A stretch of 64,000 bases of DNA from Tumebacillus avium (GTDB lineage: Bacteria; Bacillota; Bacilli; Tumebacillales; Tumebacillaceae). The stretch lies in the NCBI RefSeq assembly GCF_002162355.1, contig NZ_CP021434.1, forward strand, positions 342,501-406,500. The letters run 5' to 3'. The notes beneath the pieces are model-generated. The model was given only the letters and a program-made list of their open reading frames with translations, was not told the origin of the DNA and made no database searches. Below, piece after piece: positions 1 to 11,311 of this stretch (position 1 is the stretch's first letter; each line of letters starts with the position of its first letter). Both the position numbers and the translations under genes were made by a program.

Positions 1-220
1 CGGCCCACACACCAAGCAGCGGCCCCAAAAACACCCACGGCACCGCCACCGCCAAGTCGATCGCCGCATTGGCGATGATGTCCATCCCCCAGTGATAGGA
101 GACGAGCAGGTTCAGCGCGATAATGTCAAACCAGTTCCCCGTGTCAGAAAACACCTGCGCTGTGAACAGCGTCCGAAACGGCTTTTTCCTGAGCGGGGTG
201 AAGATTGTTTGTTTTTTCAT
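1..220 (-). CDS. MFS transporter, N-terminal part (runs off the window)
   Basis: The reading frame starts at an ATG at 218-220 on the minus strand, behind an AAGGAAAGGA ribosome binding site, and stays open to base 1. The visible 73 residues begin with a basic cytoplasmic end (MKKQTIFTPLRKKPFRTLF). A first membrane segment with a QVFSDTGNWFDIIALN motif and a second hydrophobic stretch (AAIDLAVAVPWVFLGPLLGVWA) follow. The Q-x-x-S-x-x-G-x-W-x-x-x-IAL pattern is typical of the first helix of major facilitator drug or sugar exporters. The substrate cannot be told from this fragment, and the rest of the gene lies outside the window. Confidence 0.75.
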   Translation of the reverse strand, partial: MKKQTIFTPLRKKPFRTLFTAQVFSDTGNWFDIIALNLLVSYHWGMDIIANAAIDLAVAVPWVFLGPLLGVWA

Positions 221-331
221 GCCCGGACAATCCTTTCCTTGATTCATCTCTCCATTGTAAGGGAATTTGCTTTATTATTATAGAAGGGAAATGAATGAGC
301 AAGATCAACCGAGTTGAAGGGGGATTTTCAC

Positions 332-1012
332 ATGAAATTCAGCGAGATGTTACGCGCCAAGGCGGATGCCAGCTGGCAGGCCAGCTTCGACCACCCGTTT
401 GTCACCGGGATCGCAGACGGCAGTCTGCCCTTGGATTCTTTCAAATACTACATGTTAAACGATTCCTACTACCTGTCCGTCTTCGCAAAAGTGCAGGCGC
501 TCGGCGCAGCGAAAGCGGCCGACCTCTACACCGCCTCGCGCATGGCGGCACACGCGCAAGGCACGTATGAAGCAGAATTGTCCCTGCACGAAAACTTCTC
601 CAAGCGCCTCGGCATCACGCCGGAAGACCATGCTGCCTTCGAACCGGCGCCAACCGCATACGCGTACACCACCCACCTGCTCGCGGTCGGCTATACCGGC
701 ACGCTTGGCGAGATCATCGCAGCGCTCCTGCCCTGCTACTGGCTGTATGCGGAGATCGGCCATCGCCTGCAAGGGATGAAGCCGGAGGTTGAGATCTACC
801 AGGAGTGGATCAACGCGTACGGCGGTGAGTGGTTCGACACGCTGGTCAAAGAACAGATCGACCGCCTCGACGCCTTGGCCGAACTAGCCTCGCCCGCCGA
901 GCGTTTGCGCATGGAGCAGCACTTCCTGATCTCCTCGCAATACGAACTGTCCTTCTGGGGCATGGCGTACTCGTTAGAAAAATGGCAGGCGCCGGTCATG
1001 GAAGTTCTGTAA
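332..1012 (+). CDS. tenA: TenA family thiaminase II / aminopyrimidine aminohydrolase
   Basis: A 226-residue cytoplasmic protein of the TenA family, which hydrolyses 4-amino-5-aminomethyl-2-methylpyrimidine (and thiamine) to HMP for thiamine salvage. The residues used in catalysis by Bacillus subtilis TenA fall at the same numbers: D44 in YYMLND, C135 in LLPCYW and E205 in SSQYELSFW. Length is normal. The ATG at 332 is chosen over one 18 bases upstream because an AAGGGGG site lies at 317-323 with good spacing. No other thiamine genes are adjacent, which suggests a salvage role. No TPP riboswitch is recognised upstream. Confidence 0.93.
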   Translation: MKFSEMLRAKADASWQASFDHPFVTGIADGSLPLDSFKYYMLNDSYYLSVFAKVQALGAAKAADLYTASRMAAHAQGTYEAELSLHENFSKRLGITPEDHAAFEPAPTAYAYTTHLLAVGYTGTLGEIIAALLPCYWLYAEIGHRLQGMKPEVEIYQEWINAYGGEWFDTLVKEQIDRLDALAELASPAERLRMEQHFLISSQYELSFWGMAYSLEKWQAPVMEVL

Positions 1013-1082
1013 GCACAGCCTTTTCATGCTACACTAGAGAGGTTGTTTCTAACAAATAGCTCACTGGAAAAGGTTGATATAC

Positions 1083-2998
<1,916 letters not shown>

Positions 2999-3002
<4 letters not shown>

Positions 3003-4816
3003 CGGCCTGCTTTTGTTTTGCCACTCGCTTTGCCGACCACCGAAACGGCAAAATCGACCGTGCCGCCGCGCAAGAGCGGATGCCGCGCACAGACGCCCGC
3101 CCGGCCGTCCCGCGACCAGGTTCCGACCAGCGGCACCATGCCCGGTTCGGCCGCCCACGGCCGCAGCACCGCTTGCTCCGGCAGGAAACGGCTGCCCGTG
3201 CTGCGCGCAATCTGCCAGTCTCCGCGCTCCGGATTCACGACGAGCAGATCGTCCTTCCCATCCCCATCAAAATCCCCGAGGAGCAGCTGCCAGCCAGCCT
3301 CAACCGCCCATTTTTGCAGCCACGGTTTGCTCCCGATCCGCAACCTTGTGCCTGTGCAAGCTCCGACTTTCCACGTTCCGGTCGCCGGGTGCCACAGCAC
3401 CAGTTCGTCGCGCCCGTCGCCGTCCACATCGCCAAAACCGGCCACCCAGTCGGTGCCGGTGCGCCCAGCCGCGCCGTCATACGCCGGGGAGAATTTTCCC
3501 CCGTCGCTCGCCGCCAGCAACCAGTCCCCCGTCCGCTTGTTCCACAGGGCGAGGTCCTTGCGTCCGTCCCCGTTCCAGTCGGCCAGATGCGGCTCCCAAG
3601 CCTCGCCCCGCGCCAGTCCGGTCAGCCAGACCGTCGGTTTCTGCCACGAATCGCCGTCGCTCAGCGCCACCGAAAACGTGCCGGCCACCGCGTCCCACAG
3701 CACCAGATCGTCCCGTCCGTCACCGTTTACATCGCCGACCATTGCGCGTCCCGGCCCCAGCCTCTCGCCGATCACCCTTGCAGTAAACGGTGCGCTTTGC
3801 CGGCAGGGGAACGTCTCCAGACTGCCCGATGCCGCCTGCCATGTTCCCGACAAAGGCTCCCTGACCAGCAGCTCAGAGATCCCGTCGCCATTCACATCCC
3901 CGGTCAGCACCTCCGCCCCTGGGAAAAAGCCGGTCTGGCGCATCGACGGCACGAGGCTGACCAGCGAAAGGAGCGGCACAAACTCGTATTTTTGCTGCTG
4001 AAAGCACTTCACCAGCCGCTTCAAATACGACCCTTCGTCATACACCACCCGCTCCCCCACTTTGCGGATATAAGGGAACTCTAAATACGGGTGATAGAAA
4101 AATCCGGCGATCTCGTCGTCCTTAAATCCTTTGATCGCCCGGCACATGCGCTTCAGCTCTTGCTCCGGCTTGGACGCGTCGAGGTAAAACAGCGGGGTCG
4201 GCACATACACCGCCCCGCGATACAGCGGCGAATCGGTGTCATGGGTCACGACATGGTGCATCTCGCTGCTGTGCGGATCATTTTCAAAAAACAGCCCCGT
4301 CCAGCCCTCCAGCACGCGGCGCTGCACAGGCGACGCCGTGTAATGCGGCGCTTCAAACCAATCGACCTGCAGTCCCGACGCAAACACAGCCAGAAACCCC
4401 TGCCGCATCCGCTCCGACGCATACGCTTGCTCGAATGCGCCCCGCTCCTGATACGCCGCCGGGTCATCATCGGGCGGGCAATCAGCGGTGCAGTCACCAT
4501 AAGCAAATTCAAACCCATCCCCCGACACCGCCTGCCCGTATTGATGGCGGTACCCGTGCATGCCAAGCGACCCGCCCCGATTTTGCAGATGGCGCATCGT
4601 CGAAATGAACTTCTGCACCAACGGGTCGCGGCGGTCGCCGATCGATCGGTCATAGCCGGTCTTGGGGTTCACAAATCGCGGAATCATCGCCACATGAAAC
4701 GGCACGCCGGACGACGACAAAAAGTCGGCGATCACCCGCAGTTTCCACAGGCTCTCCTCCGACTCATAAAAACCGCCCGGCCCAACATCCTCCAGGCGCA
4801 ACAGCGCTTTTCTCAT
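2999..4816 (-). CDS. DUF2334 polysaccharide-deacetylase-like protein with FG-GAP repeats
   Basis: A 605-residue two-part protein. Residues 1 to about 290 resemble the DUF2334 (NodB-like deacetylase fold) family: an early Asp in LRLEDVGPGG, H-x3-H in GMHGYRHQ and FYHPYLEFPYI. From about 305 there are five VCBS/FG-GAP-type repeats, each with a calcium-binding-like acidic loop (DVNGDG near 307 and 360, DWNGDG near 413, DVDGDG near 462, DFDGDG near 515), which usually form a beta-propeller on secreted proteins. No signal peptide is seen: the ATG at 4816 follows AGAGGTGATC, and the only upstream start (GTG 4825) overlaps that site. Substrate unknown; probably acts on glycans if exported by another route. 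Confidence 0.8.
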
Positions 4817-4880
4817 CGAGATCACCTCTTGTGCGTTCGCCTTACCAGCCTATGCAGGCAAGAGGGCTCCTGCGAGATGT

Positions 4881-5528
4881 CTACTTCATTTCCAGCGCAG
4901 TTTTGATCCATTTTTCTAACGGCGGGGTCATTTGCAGCGGTGTCACGATATCCAAACGGTGCAGGTACACAGTGCCGTCTGCCAGTGCCGAGACATTCAA
5001 CTCCTGACACAGCCCGGGGAGTTCGGACGACAGGACGCGCAGCACATACCCTTTGCTCCGCTGATCTTTGTTTGCGCCAGACTGGGCTGTGCCTGTCTTG
5101 GCCGTCTTGATCGCTTCCAGCGCCAAGGCGGGGTCGTCGCTCGATGCGATTGTCTTCTGCATGCCTTGACTGTCCTGCAAGAGCAGCCCGTCCCACTTCA
5201 CCTTGTCGAGATCAACCTCAGGCACATCTTCCGCCCGGTACAAGACGTGCGGGAACATGAAGCCGCTGACCACCACCCAGTCCCGATTGGCCTGACCGTC
5301 CACTTCCCAGATCCAGAATCCCTCTCCGGCGTGCCCGATCCGCTCGCCGACGGCGATGTGGCGCAACGCGGAGTTTGGCTCGGCCACATACGTCCGGCCT
5401 TCGCCTTGCAGCGTCTGCTGGCCGAGCACATACTCGACCCGCATGTCCTTCCACAGCTCATAGCCCCACCAGCCGCCAAACAGCACGGGCAGCAAGAGTG
5501 CGGTCAGCAGCCAGTACCGCTTTTTCAC
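4881..5528 (-). CDS. Membrane-anchored or exported protein of unknown function
   Basis: 215 residues. An N-terminal KKR followed by a hydrophobic stretch (about residues 5-24) looks like a signal anchor. The remainder is soluble and mixed alpha/beta with no recognised motif. Its ATG overlaps the stop of the upstream 104-residue gene by four bases (ATGA), so the two are translationally coupled and follow proC. Two cysteines are absent from the anchor, so it is not a lipoprotein. Function not recognised. Confidence 0.75.
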   Translation of the reverse strand: MKKRYWLLTALLLPVLFGGWWGYELWKDMRVEYVLGQQTLQGEGRTYVAEPNSALRHIAVGERIGHAGEGFWIWEVDGQANRDWVVVSGFMFPHVLYRAEDVPEVDLDKVKWDGLLLQDSQGMQKTIASSDDPALALEAIKTAKTGTAQSGANKDQRSKGYVLRVLSSELPGLCQELNVSALADGTVYLHRLDIVTPLQMTPPLEKWIKTALEMK

Positions 5529-5839
5529 TCGTCGTACCTTGCGTCTTCTTCGCGCGTGATGCCTTCGAGGATCAATTCCAGCTCCGTCTCAAAATTCAGC
5601 ATGAGCGGCCCTGGCAGCTCGTCATAAAGCTCGGCGATCTCCGGCATGGCGAGCGCTTCGTCTGTTGTGCGCGGCTTTTGTTCACGCGCCTCCAGCCATT
5701 CCTTCATCTCGTCGACAAACGTGTAAAACGAGCTTTGAAAACGGTCAGCATCATCGCCTGCGCTGTCCAAGTCGCTCGACTGCATCAGGTTCCAGTTGGT
5801 GATCATCTCGTCATAAGCAGCTTTGACTTTGTCCCACAT
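5525..5839 (-). CDS. Small acidic protein of unknown function
   Basis: 104 residues, strongly acidic and mostly helical in appearance (MWDKVKAAYDEM...). No membrane segment. An AAAGGAG site just before the ATG lies inside the last codons of proC, and its end overlaps the next gene by four bases, giving a proC-104aa-215aa operon. No family recognised. Confidence 0.75.
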   Translation of the reverse strand: MWDKVKAAYDEMITNWNLMQSSDLDSAGDDADRFQSSFYTFVDEMKEWLEAREQKPRTTDEALAMPEIAELYDELPGPLMLNFETELELILEGITREEDARYDE

Positions 5840-5843
5840 AGGC

Positions 5844-6653
5844 TTACTCCTTTGCCATCTCTTTGGCGCGAAGGTTGGTCGCCGCGACCGCTTCTTTCAT
5901 CAGCGCCGGAAACTCGCGCTCTTCCATCACGCGCAAGCCCGCAGCTGTCGCGCCCCCCGGCGTCGTCACCTGATCGCGGAGCACGGCAGGCGCCGGGCCA
6001 TCTTTTAACATCAAGGCTGAGCCGTAGACCATGCCGACGATCATCCGGCGCGCCTGCTCCTCCGACACGCCAAACTCCTTGGCCGCCGTTTCCAGCACTT
6101 CGGCAAAACGGTACAAAAACGCCGGAGCCGAACCGGTCACCGCCGTCAGCTGGTGAATCTGCTCTTCCGTGCATTCTTCGTAGATGCCGATGCCGTCCAG
6201 GATCATCTCCAAGACTTCCTTATGCGCTGCTTTGACCTCTTTGCCGTATGTGTAAAGCGAAACGGATGCGCCCACTTTCGCCGCCGTGTTTGGCATGACC
6301 CAAGCGACCGGCGTGCCTGCTGGCAGATGCTCCTCCATCAGTCCGGTGCCGATGCCTGCCGCCACCGTAAACACAAATTGCCCGTCGACGAGCGGCCCCA
6401 GTTCGAGCAAGGATTCACGCACTTGGCCCGGCTTCATCGCGAGCACGATCGTGTCGGCCTTAGCGACCTGCGCTTTCCAGTCGTGCGTGGCGGTCACGCC
6501 GTATTTGCCGCGCAGCTCCTGCAGGCGCTCTGCGTTCGAACGGTTGGTGACGATGATCTCCTCAAGATGGTCTTGCTTACGTGCCAGCAGCCCGGAGATG
6601 ATCGCTTCCGCCATCCGTCCCGCGCCTAAAAATAAAATTGTTTGTTTGTTCAT
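5844..6653 (-). CDS. proC: Pyrroline-5-carboxylate reductase
   Basis: 269 residues, the usual length. Catalyses the last step of proline synthesis, reducing pyrroline-5-carboxylate with NAD(P)H. The N-terminal Rossmann motif FLGAGRMAEAI (about 8-18) binds the nucleotide. The C-terminal P5CR dimerisation domain carries the family signature VTTPGGATAAGL near residue 230. An AAAAGGAGG ribosome site precedes the ATG. It heads a three-gene operon with two unknown genes. Confidence 0.95.
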   Translation of the reverse strand: MNKQTILFLGAGRMAEAIISGLLARKQDHLEEIIVTNRSNAERLQELRGKYGVTATHDWKAQVAKADTIVLAMKPGQVRESLLELGPLVDGQFVFTVAAGIGTGLMEEHLPAGTPVAWVMPNTAAKVGASVSLYTYGKEVKAAHKEVLEMILDGIGIYEECTEEQIHQLTAVTGSAPAFLYRFAEVLETAAKEFGVSEEQARRMIVGMVYGSALMLKDGPAPAVLRDQVTTPGGATAAGLRVMEEREFPALMKEAVAATNLRAKEMAKE

Positions 6654-6748
6654 CCGTGCACGCCTCCTTTTGCACTATTTTCTTATAAAGCAGGAATGAA
6701 AGGCAAGCCTGTACAATACTAGTTCGTAAAGAAGCGAGGTGAGATGAT

Positions 6749-7489
6749 TTGTTGGAATTTTTCGACATACGTGGCTTGCCAGAGCCGTTTGCGCTGTTTT
6801 CCTTTGGGCATCTTCTGTCGTTATTTCTTATTTTCTCGGCAATTGTTTTTCTGTTTTGGTATCGCGAACGGCTGAAAGAGGAGCGTATCAATCGTTTGAC
6901 GCGCTACGGGCTGGCCGGGTTGCTGTTGATTTCCGATCTGGTGTTAAACATCTGGTTCATCCAGGCCGGGTCGTGGACGCTCGATTACAATCTGCCCTTG
7001 CAGCTGTGCACGATCTCCTTGTATCTGTCGGCGTTTATGCTGATCACGCGAAGCGTGCTCTTGTTCGAATTTGCGTTTCTGGTCGGCATGGGCGGCGCTT
7101 TGCAGGCACTGCTGACGCCAGACCTCGGGCACTACTCCTATCCGCATTTTCGCACCTATCAGTTCTTCATCGCGCATGGGGCGATCATGCTGGCCGGGTT
7201 CTACATGGTGTTTGTAGAAGGGTTCCGCCCGACTTTACATTCGATCTGGCGCTCGATCCTCCTGCTGAACATTATCGCCGCACTCGTCGGCCTCGCGAAC
7301 TGGCTGACCGGAGGCAACTACATGTTCCTCGCCCACAAGCCGGGCGCTGCGTCGCTGCTCGACCTGCTTGGGCCGTGGCCGTATTACATCATCTGGCTGG
7401 AAGCGGTCGTGCTGGTGTCCGTGCTGATTTTCTACCTGCCGTTTGGCCTACAAGACCTCTGGCGCAAACGGACCGGGAGAGGGAATTGA
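6749..7489 (+). CDS. TIGR02206/YwaF family integral membrane protein
   Basis: 246 residues with about six to seven hydrophobic helices. The sequence shows the hallmarks of the YwaF (TIGR02206) family: FSFGHLLSLFLIF in helix 1, LPLQLCTISLYLSA in the middle and a short FRTYQFFIAHG turn. Biological role unknown in the family. Translation begins at TTG 6749 or the adjacent TTG 6752; AGGTGAG lies upstream and the nearby ATG 6744 is out of frame. A terminator overlaps the stop codon. Confidence 0.85.
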   Translation: MLEFFDIRGLPEPFALFSFGHLLSLFLIFSAIVFLFWYRERLKEERINRLTRYGLAGLLLISDLVLNIWFIQAGSWTLDYNLPLQLCTISLYLSAFMLITRSVLLFEFAFLVGMGGALQALLTPDLGHYSYPHFRTYQFFIAHGAIMLAGFYMVFVEGFRPTLHSIWRSILLLNIIAALVGLANWLTGGNYMFLAHKPGAASLLDLLGPWPYYIIWLEAVVLVSVLIFYLPFGLQDLWRKRTGRGN

Positions 7490-7504
7490 TCCCTCTCCTT
7501 TTTT
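7476..7504 (+). terminator. Intrinsic terminator after the YwaF-like gene
   Basis: A perfect 9-bp stem (GGAGAGGGA / TCCCTCTCC) with loop ATTGA is followed by six T. The TGA stop of the upstream gene is inside the loop. Confidence 0.85.
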
Positions 7505-7961
7505 ATATCGTCAGCGTCGTGCCCCAAAACGCCTTCTCCCCGCGCTCCGGCAGCGTCGCGATCATCTCCCGAAACGGCACCGGCATCAGCTGGCATGCTG
7601 TCAGAGCTTCCATCGTGGCCGGGACCCAGTAGAACTCGAGATGGTCTTCCGCCGACGCGGGATTCACGCCCGCTGTCAGATCAGGGGAGGTGACTTCAAA
7701 CACCTGCGAGATTTCAAAATGGTGCATGTCTTTCTCCGTATCTGCCCAGTCCGCCTCCAGCAGCCCGATAAACCGCCCGACTTCCCCGCGAATGCCGATC
7801 TCCTCCTGCAATTCCCGAGGCAGGGTCGCCGCCGCACTCTCTCCTAGCTCGATGTGCCCGCCCGGCAAAAACGTGTTCTCCCAGCCCTTTGCGTGCGCCA
7901 CCAGCACCTGTCCGTCCATGATGATGATGCCGCGCGCGATGTGATGAAACTTTTTTTGCAT
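7503..7961 (-). CDS. Nudix hydrolase
   Basis: 152 residues with a canonical Nudix box, GGHIELGESAAATLPRELQEEIG (about residues 34-56), which coordinates Mg2+ for hydrolysis of a nucleoside diphosphate linked to another group. Substrate not predictable. GGGGGAG precedes the ATG at 7961. Monocistronic, convergent with the YwaF-like gene. Confidence 0.9.
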   Translation of the reverse strand: MQKKFHHIARGIIIMDGQVLVAHAKGWENTFLPGGHIELGESAAATLPRELQEEIGIRGEVGRFIGLLEADWADTEKDMHHFEISQVFEVTSPDLTAGVNPASAEDHLEFYWVPATMEALTACQLMPVPFREMIATLPERGEKAFWGTTLTI

Positions 7962-8063
7962 CAGTTCTCCCCCTGTTCGTCCGTCTGTCGGATTGCTAGA
8001 TTACCACGTCTTGGAAGAACCTTCAAGGGGTGATATAGTAGATTCGGGGAGGGATTTACGAAG

Positions 8064-8753
8064 ATGACGCAACAACATCCAACCATCCTCATCACCGCAG
8101 GCGGCACCTTGGAAAAATGGGACGAGGTGCGCGGCCACACCAACCTCGCGCGCGGCACGATGGGATGTTATTTAGCAGAACAGGCTTTAGAAACTGGTGT
8201 GCAAGTCGTGTATCTGCATGGCTATTTTGCACAGTTCCCAGAGCCCCATCCGAACTTGCGGCTCCTTCCGTTCATGGGGATTGCAGACCTCGCAGAAAAA
8301 ATGCAGACCGCGCTCACGACCGAAAAGATCGACGCCGTGATCATGACGGCCGCCGTGTCCGACTGGGTGGTCGACAAGATGCTCGACCAAGAGGGGAACC
8401 TCATCACCGACACCGGCAAGATCTCCAGCGACAACCCGCCGGTCGTCCATTTCAAAAAAGCGCCGAAAGTCATCTCCCGAATCAAAGACTGGAGCCCTGA
8501 CACGTTCCTCGTCGGCTTCAAACTCGAACACAATGCCGACCCTGACTACCTCCTGCAGCGTTCACGCCAGCGCATGGACACCTGGCGCGCCGACCTCGTC
8601 GTCGCCAATGCGGCCAGCTCGCTCTACACCGCAGCGACGCCGCACTACCTCGTCCCGCGTACCGGCGAAGTCACGGTCTGCCCGGATAAAAAGACAGCCG
8701 CAGCGCAACTGCTGCAACTTCTGTCGCACCAACTGGCAAAGGGAGAGGCATAA
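8064..8753 (+). CDS. coaB: Phosphopantothenate-cysteine ligase (stand-alone CoaB)
   Basis: 229 residues matching only the CoaB half of the usual CoaBC fusion. It starts with the ITAGGT nucleotide-binding motif, has the AAVSDW segment (about 96), a GKISS-type loop and FLVGFKLE near residue 155, as in DFP-family synthetases that join 4'-phosphopantothenate and cysteine in coenzyme A synthesis. Stand-alone CoaB proteins are known from streptococci and enterococci. A weak G/C-rich hairpin ending in CCCTTT (8741-8766) overlaps the stop and may terminate it. Whether a CoaBC fusion also exists elsewhere cannot be seen. Confidence 0.85.
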   Translation: MTQQHPTILITAGGTLEKWDEVRGHTNLARGTMGCYLAEQALETGVQVVYLHGYFAQFPEPHPNLRLLPFMGIADLAEKMQTALTTEKIDAVIMTAAVSDWVVDKMLDQEGNLITDTGKISSDNPPVVHFKKAPKVISRIKDWSPDTFLVGFKLEHNADPDYLLQRSRQRMDTWRADLVVANAASSLYTAATPHYLVPRTGEVTVCPDKKTAAAQLLQLLSHQLAKGEA

Positions 8754-8773
8754 CGCCTCCCCCTTTACGATCT

Positions 8774-9319
8774 TCACGTTCGCGGCCGCAGCAGAACAAA
8801 TCCCCCATACGCCACCATGCAGCCCGCCGTGTTTAACATCACATCATCCACGTCCACAAAGCGGTACGGCCAGCCGATCGCCGCCCCGATCAGAAACTGC
8901 AAAGCTTCGATCGAACAAGAGATCACAAGCCCCGTCACCGTGATCCGTAACAGTGACTGCGAACCTTTCCAGATCATCGGCACCAGCACCGCCAGCGGCA
9001 TCAAGAGAACAAAATTACCGCCCACCAACCGAATCAGCGTGCCTGCCCAATGGATCTGCATCGCCCCGTGGACGAGCAGCATCGTCGAATAAAACGGCAC
9101 AAAACTATAAAAACGACTCGGATCATCCTGCACCGCAAACTCCTCCGCGATCGGAATCGGAAAAAATGTCACCTTGATCAGCGCACACAGATAGAGCAGC
9201 AGCGCCACATGCAGCAGCCGTTTCCGCCACCCCCAGTCGCGCTTTCTGCTGAAGACGAGATACGCAAGCAGCACCGCCGCCACATACCACAATTGAAAAT
9301 CCAACACTTGCAGCTTCAT
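8774..9319 (-). CDS. VanZ family membrane protein
   Basis: About 181 residues with four to five hydrophobic helices and the VanZ-type core: an NFVLLMPLAVLVP stretch, the SIEALQFLIG segment and the conserved FVDVDDVMLNTAG motif. VanZ proteins give low-level teicoplanin resistance or act in cell envelope processes. The start is uncertain: ATG 9319 is directly abutted by AAAAGGAG, so GTG 9307 (MLDFQLW...) is also possible, while the longer reading to 9376 has no ribosome site. Confidence 0.8.
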   Translation of the reverse strand: MKLQVLDFQLWYVAAVLLAYLVFSRKRDWGWRKRLLHVALLLYLCALIKVTFFPIPIAEEFAVQDDPSRFYSFVPFYSTMLLVHGAMQIHWAGTLIRLVGGNFVLLMPLAVLVPMIWKGSQSLLRITVTGLVISCSIEALQFLIGAAIGWPYRFVDVDDVMLNTAGCMVAYGGFVLLRPRT

Positions 9320-9435
9320 CTCCTTTTCAAAAACACTCCCATCTATTCGAGATGAACTCGCGATTTTCCTTGACATCCCTTGCCTGTTTGTGGAAATCTA
9401 TGAGATACCAAGTTTTTCGGGAGGTAGAAACAGGC

Positions 9436-9942
9436 ATGATGTATCACTTCAGCGAAGACCCATCGATCCGGCATTTCGAACCGCGCCTGCATCCGTCACA
9501 CCCGGACAAGCCGGCGATGGTCTGGGCGATCGATGAACAGCGCGCTCCCATTTACTTTTTCCCCCGCGACTGCCCGCGCGTGACCTTTTGGGCCAAGCAT
9601 GACACGACAGAGGCAGACCGGGAGCGCTTTTTGGCCCATACGAACGCACGCATGGTCATCGCCGTGGAAAGCCGTTGGCTGCCACAGCTGCAGAACACCC
9701 AACTGTACGTCTATCACCTGCCCGATGAAACGTTCACCTGCATCGACGAAGGAGCCGGTTATTTTACATCGCTCGAAGGGGTCACGCCTCTTCGCGTAGA
9801 GCCGGTCGGCGATCTGATGGCCCGGCTTGGCGAAGCAAATGTGGAGCTGCGCCTGACCCCGTCCCTGTACCCGCTTCATGATGCGCTGCTCGATACCACG
9901 CTCCATTTTTCCATGATCCGCATGCGCAACGCCACCCGTTAA
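9436..9942 (+). CDS. DUF6886 family protein
   Basis: 168 residues. The N-terminal sequence MMYHFSEDPSIRHFEPRLHP and the VWAIDEQRAPIYFFPRDCPR block are typical of a conserved Bacillus family now called DUF6886, of unknown function. The double ATG at 9436/9439 follows GGGAGGT at about 10 bases. It is 15 bases upstream of the Nudix-GNAT gene and is probably cotranscribed with it. Confidence 0.75.
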   Translation: MMYHFSEDPSIRHFEPRLHPSHPDKPAMVWAIDEQRAPIYFFPRDCPRVTFWAKHDTTEADRERFLAHTNARMVIAVESRWLPQLQNTQLYVYHLPDETFTCIDEGAGYFTSLEGVTPLRVEPVGDLMARLGEANVELRLTPSLYPLHDALLDTTLHFSMIRMRNATR

Positions 9943-9957
9943 GAGGAGGAACCGACA

Positions 9958-11262
9958 ATGTTTGACAAAGGCCTACCCCGCGACGATGTCGCTTATAACC
10001 TGATCTACAACGAAGAAACTGACCAAGTTTTGATGGTGCACAACGAGACCTACTGGGGTCTCCCCGGCGGCAAGCGCGAGGACGGTGAAACGCTGATCGA
10101 AGCGGCCAAGCGCGAAGCCAAGGAAGAGACCGGCTACGACGTGGAGGTTGGCAACCTTGTCCACATCTCCGAACGCCAGGTCCGAGGTGTCCACGCCCTG
10201 TTCGTCACCTTCGCCTCCCGCATCACCGGCGGCACGGTCAGCTTCGACGACTCCGAGATTCAGGCGGTCGAGTGGAAGCCGGTCGAGGAAGCGGAAGCCC
10301 TGATGCCTTGGCTCGGGGACATCCGTGGGCTCTTGAAGAATTCCGCGATGTATGTGGTTCAAGACCATCATGTGGAGGCGGCTGCAAAACAGCTCCAATT
10401 TCTCCATTCCTATAGCGACGACCCGGTGAAAAGAGCCAGCCTGATCTCCCTGTTCAAGTCGGCGTTTGGCATCCCGCCCGAATTTTTCCACGACCTGTTG
10501 GCCAAAGGGTTCTGGGACCCGACCTACCGCCCGCTCTCCTATTTCAAAGGTGAGAATGCGGTCGCCAATGTCAGCTTGTTTGACTTCCCAATCACCCTGC
10601 AAGGAAAATCGGTCCGGGCAGCAGGCGTGCAATCAGTCATGTCACATCCTGAATATCGCGGGCAAGGGCTGATCCGTCAGCTGTTTACCGAGCTGCTGAG
10701 CCGCTATGAGACGGAGTATGAGCTGTTTTTCCTCTACGCGCGCGAGCATGAGATCTATGAGAAATTTGGCTTCCGACTCGTCCCGCAAAGCCATTTCCTC
10801 TGTGAAAATGTACATCGTGCTGCGGGCGATCACCCTGCGCCGCGAATACTCGATGTGCAAAACGAAGCGGACAGCCGCCTATTAAAAGACCTGTTCGCCT
10901 CGCGCCGCCCCGTGTCTGACGTCTTCGGCCCGGAAGCGCATATGTCCCCGTTTTTCTTCGCGACGGTCGGTTCCCCGGAAATCAAGATCGCCTATTTGCC
11001 TGATCAAAACGCTGCTATCGCGTATGCGTTGCAGAACAAAACGCTTCATCTCTACGACATCATCTCCGCCCAGATTCCCAGCCTTTCCGTTTTGCTGGCA
11101 GCCCTGGGACTCGAGATTGACCGGGTCGAAGTCTACTTCACCCCCGACCTGCTGGATACCGGGTTCACCGTGCTTGAACCCACAACGGACGCCAAGCTCA
11201 TGGTGCGCGGCGAGTTCCCGGATCAGCTCCAATTCCAACTTCCGCCGACCGCTGAATTTTAA
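9958..11262 (+). CDS. Nudix hydrolase fused to a GNAT/Eis-like acetyltransferase
   Basis: 434 residues. Residues 1 to about 135 are a Nudix domain with box GGKREDGETLIEAAKREAKEETG (about 38-60). Residues about 160-434 look like an Eis-type GNAT protein: acetyl-CoA binding segment VQSVMSHPEYRGQGLIRQLF near 225, then EKFGFRLVPQSHF and a C-terminal sterol-carrier-like region. AAGAGGAGG precedes the ATG. Known Eis proteins acetylate amines, including aminoglycosides. The fusion is unusual; the two activities may act on a linked substrate, but that is inference. Confidence 0.82.
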   Translation: MFDKGLPRDDVAYNLIYNEETDQVLMVHNETYWGLPGGKREDGETLIEAAKREAKEETGYDVEVGNLVHISERQVRGVHALFVTFASRITGGTVSFDDSEIQAVEWKPVEEAEALMPWLGDIRGLLKNSAMYVVQDHHVEAAAKQLQFLHSYSDDPVKRASLISLFKSAFGIPPEFFHDLLAKGFWDPTYRPLSYFKGENAVANVSLFDFPITLQGKSVRAAGVQSVMSHPEYRGQGLIRQLFTELLSRYETEYELFFLYAREHEIYEKFGFRLVPQSHFLCENVHRAAGDHPAPRILDVQNEADSRLLKDLFASRRPVSDVFGPEAHMSPFFFATVGSPEIKIAYLPDQNAAIAYALQNKTLHLYDIISAQIPSLSVLLAALGLEIDRVEVYFTPDLLDTGFTVLEPTTDAKLMVRGEFPDQLQFQLPPTAEF

Positions 11263-11266
11263 ATAG

Positions 11267-11304
11267 AAAACCGCTCTCGGCCATCCTGCGCCAAGAGCGG
11301 TTTT
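11267..11304. terminator. Bidirectional terminator between convergent genes
   Basis: An 11-bp stem (AAAACCGCTCT / AGAGCGGTTTT) with a 16-base loop separates the Nudix-GNAT gene from the facing acetyltransferase. Confidence 0.85.
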
Positions 11305-11311
11305 CTGTTGC

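Noticed and set aside
3013-4084. Overlapping plus-strand frames opposite the DUF2334 gene
   Set aside because: Pro/Arg/Ser-rich shadows of the FG-GAP region with no start signals.
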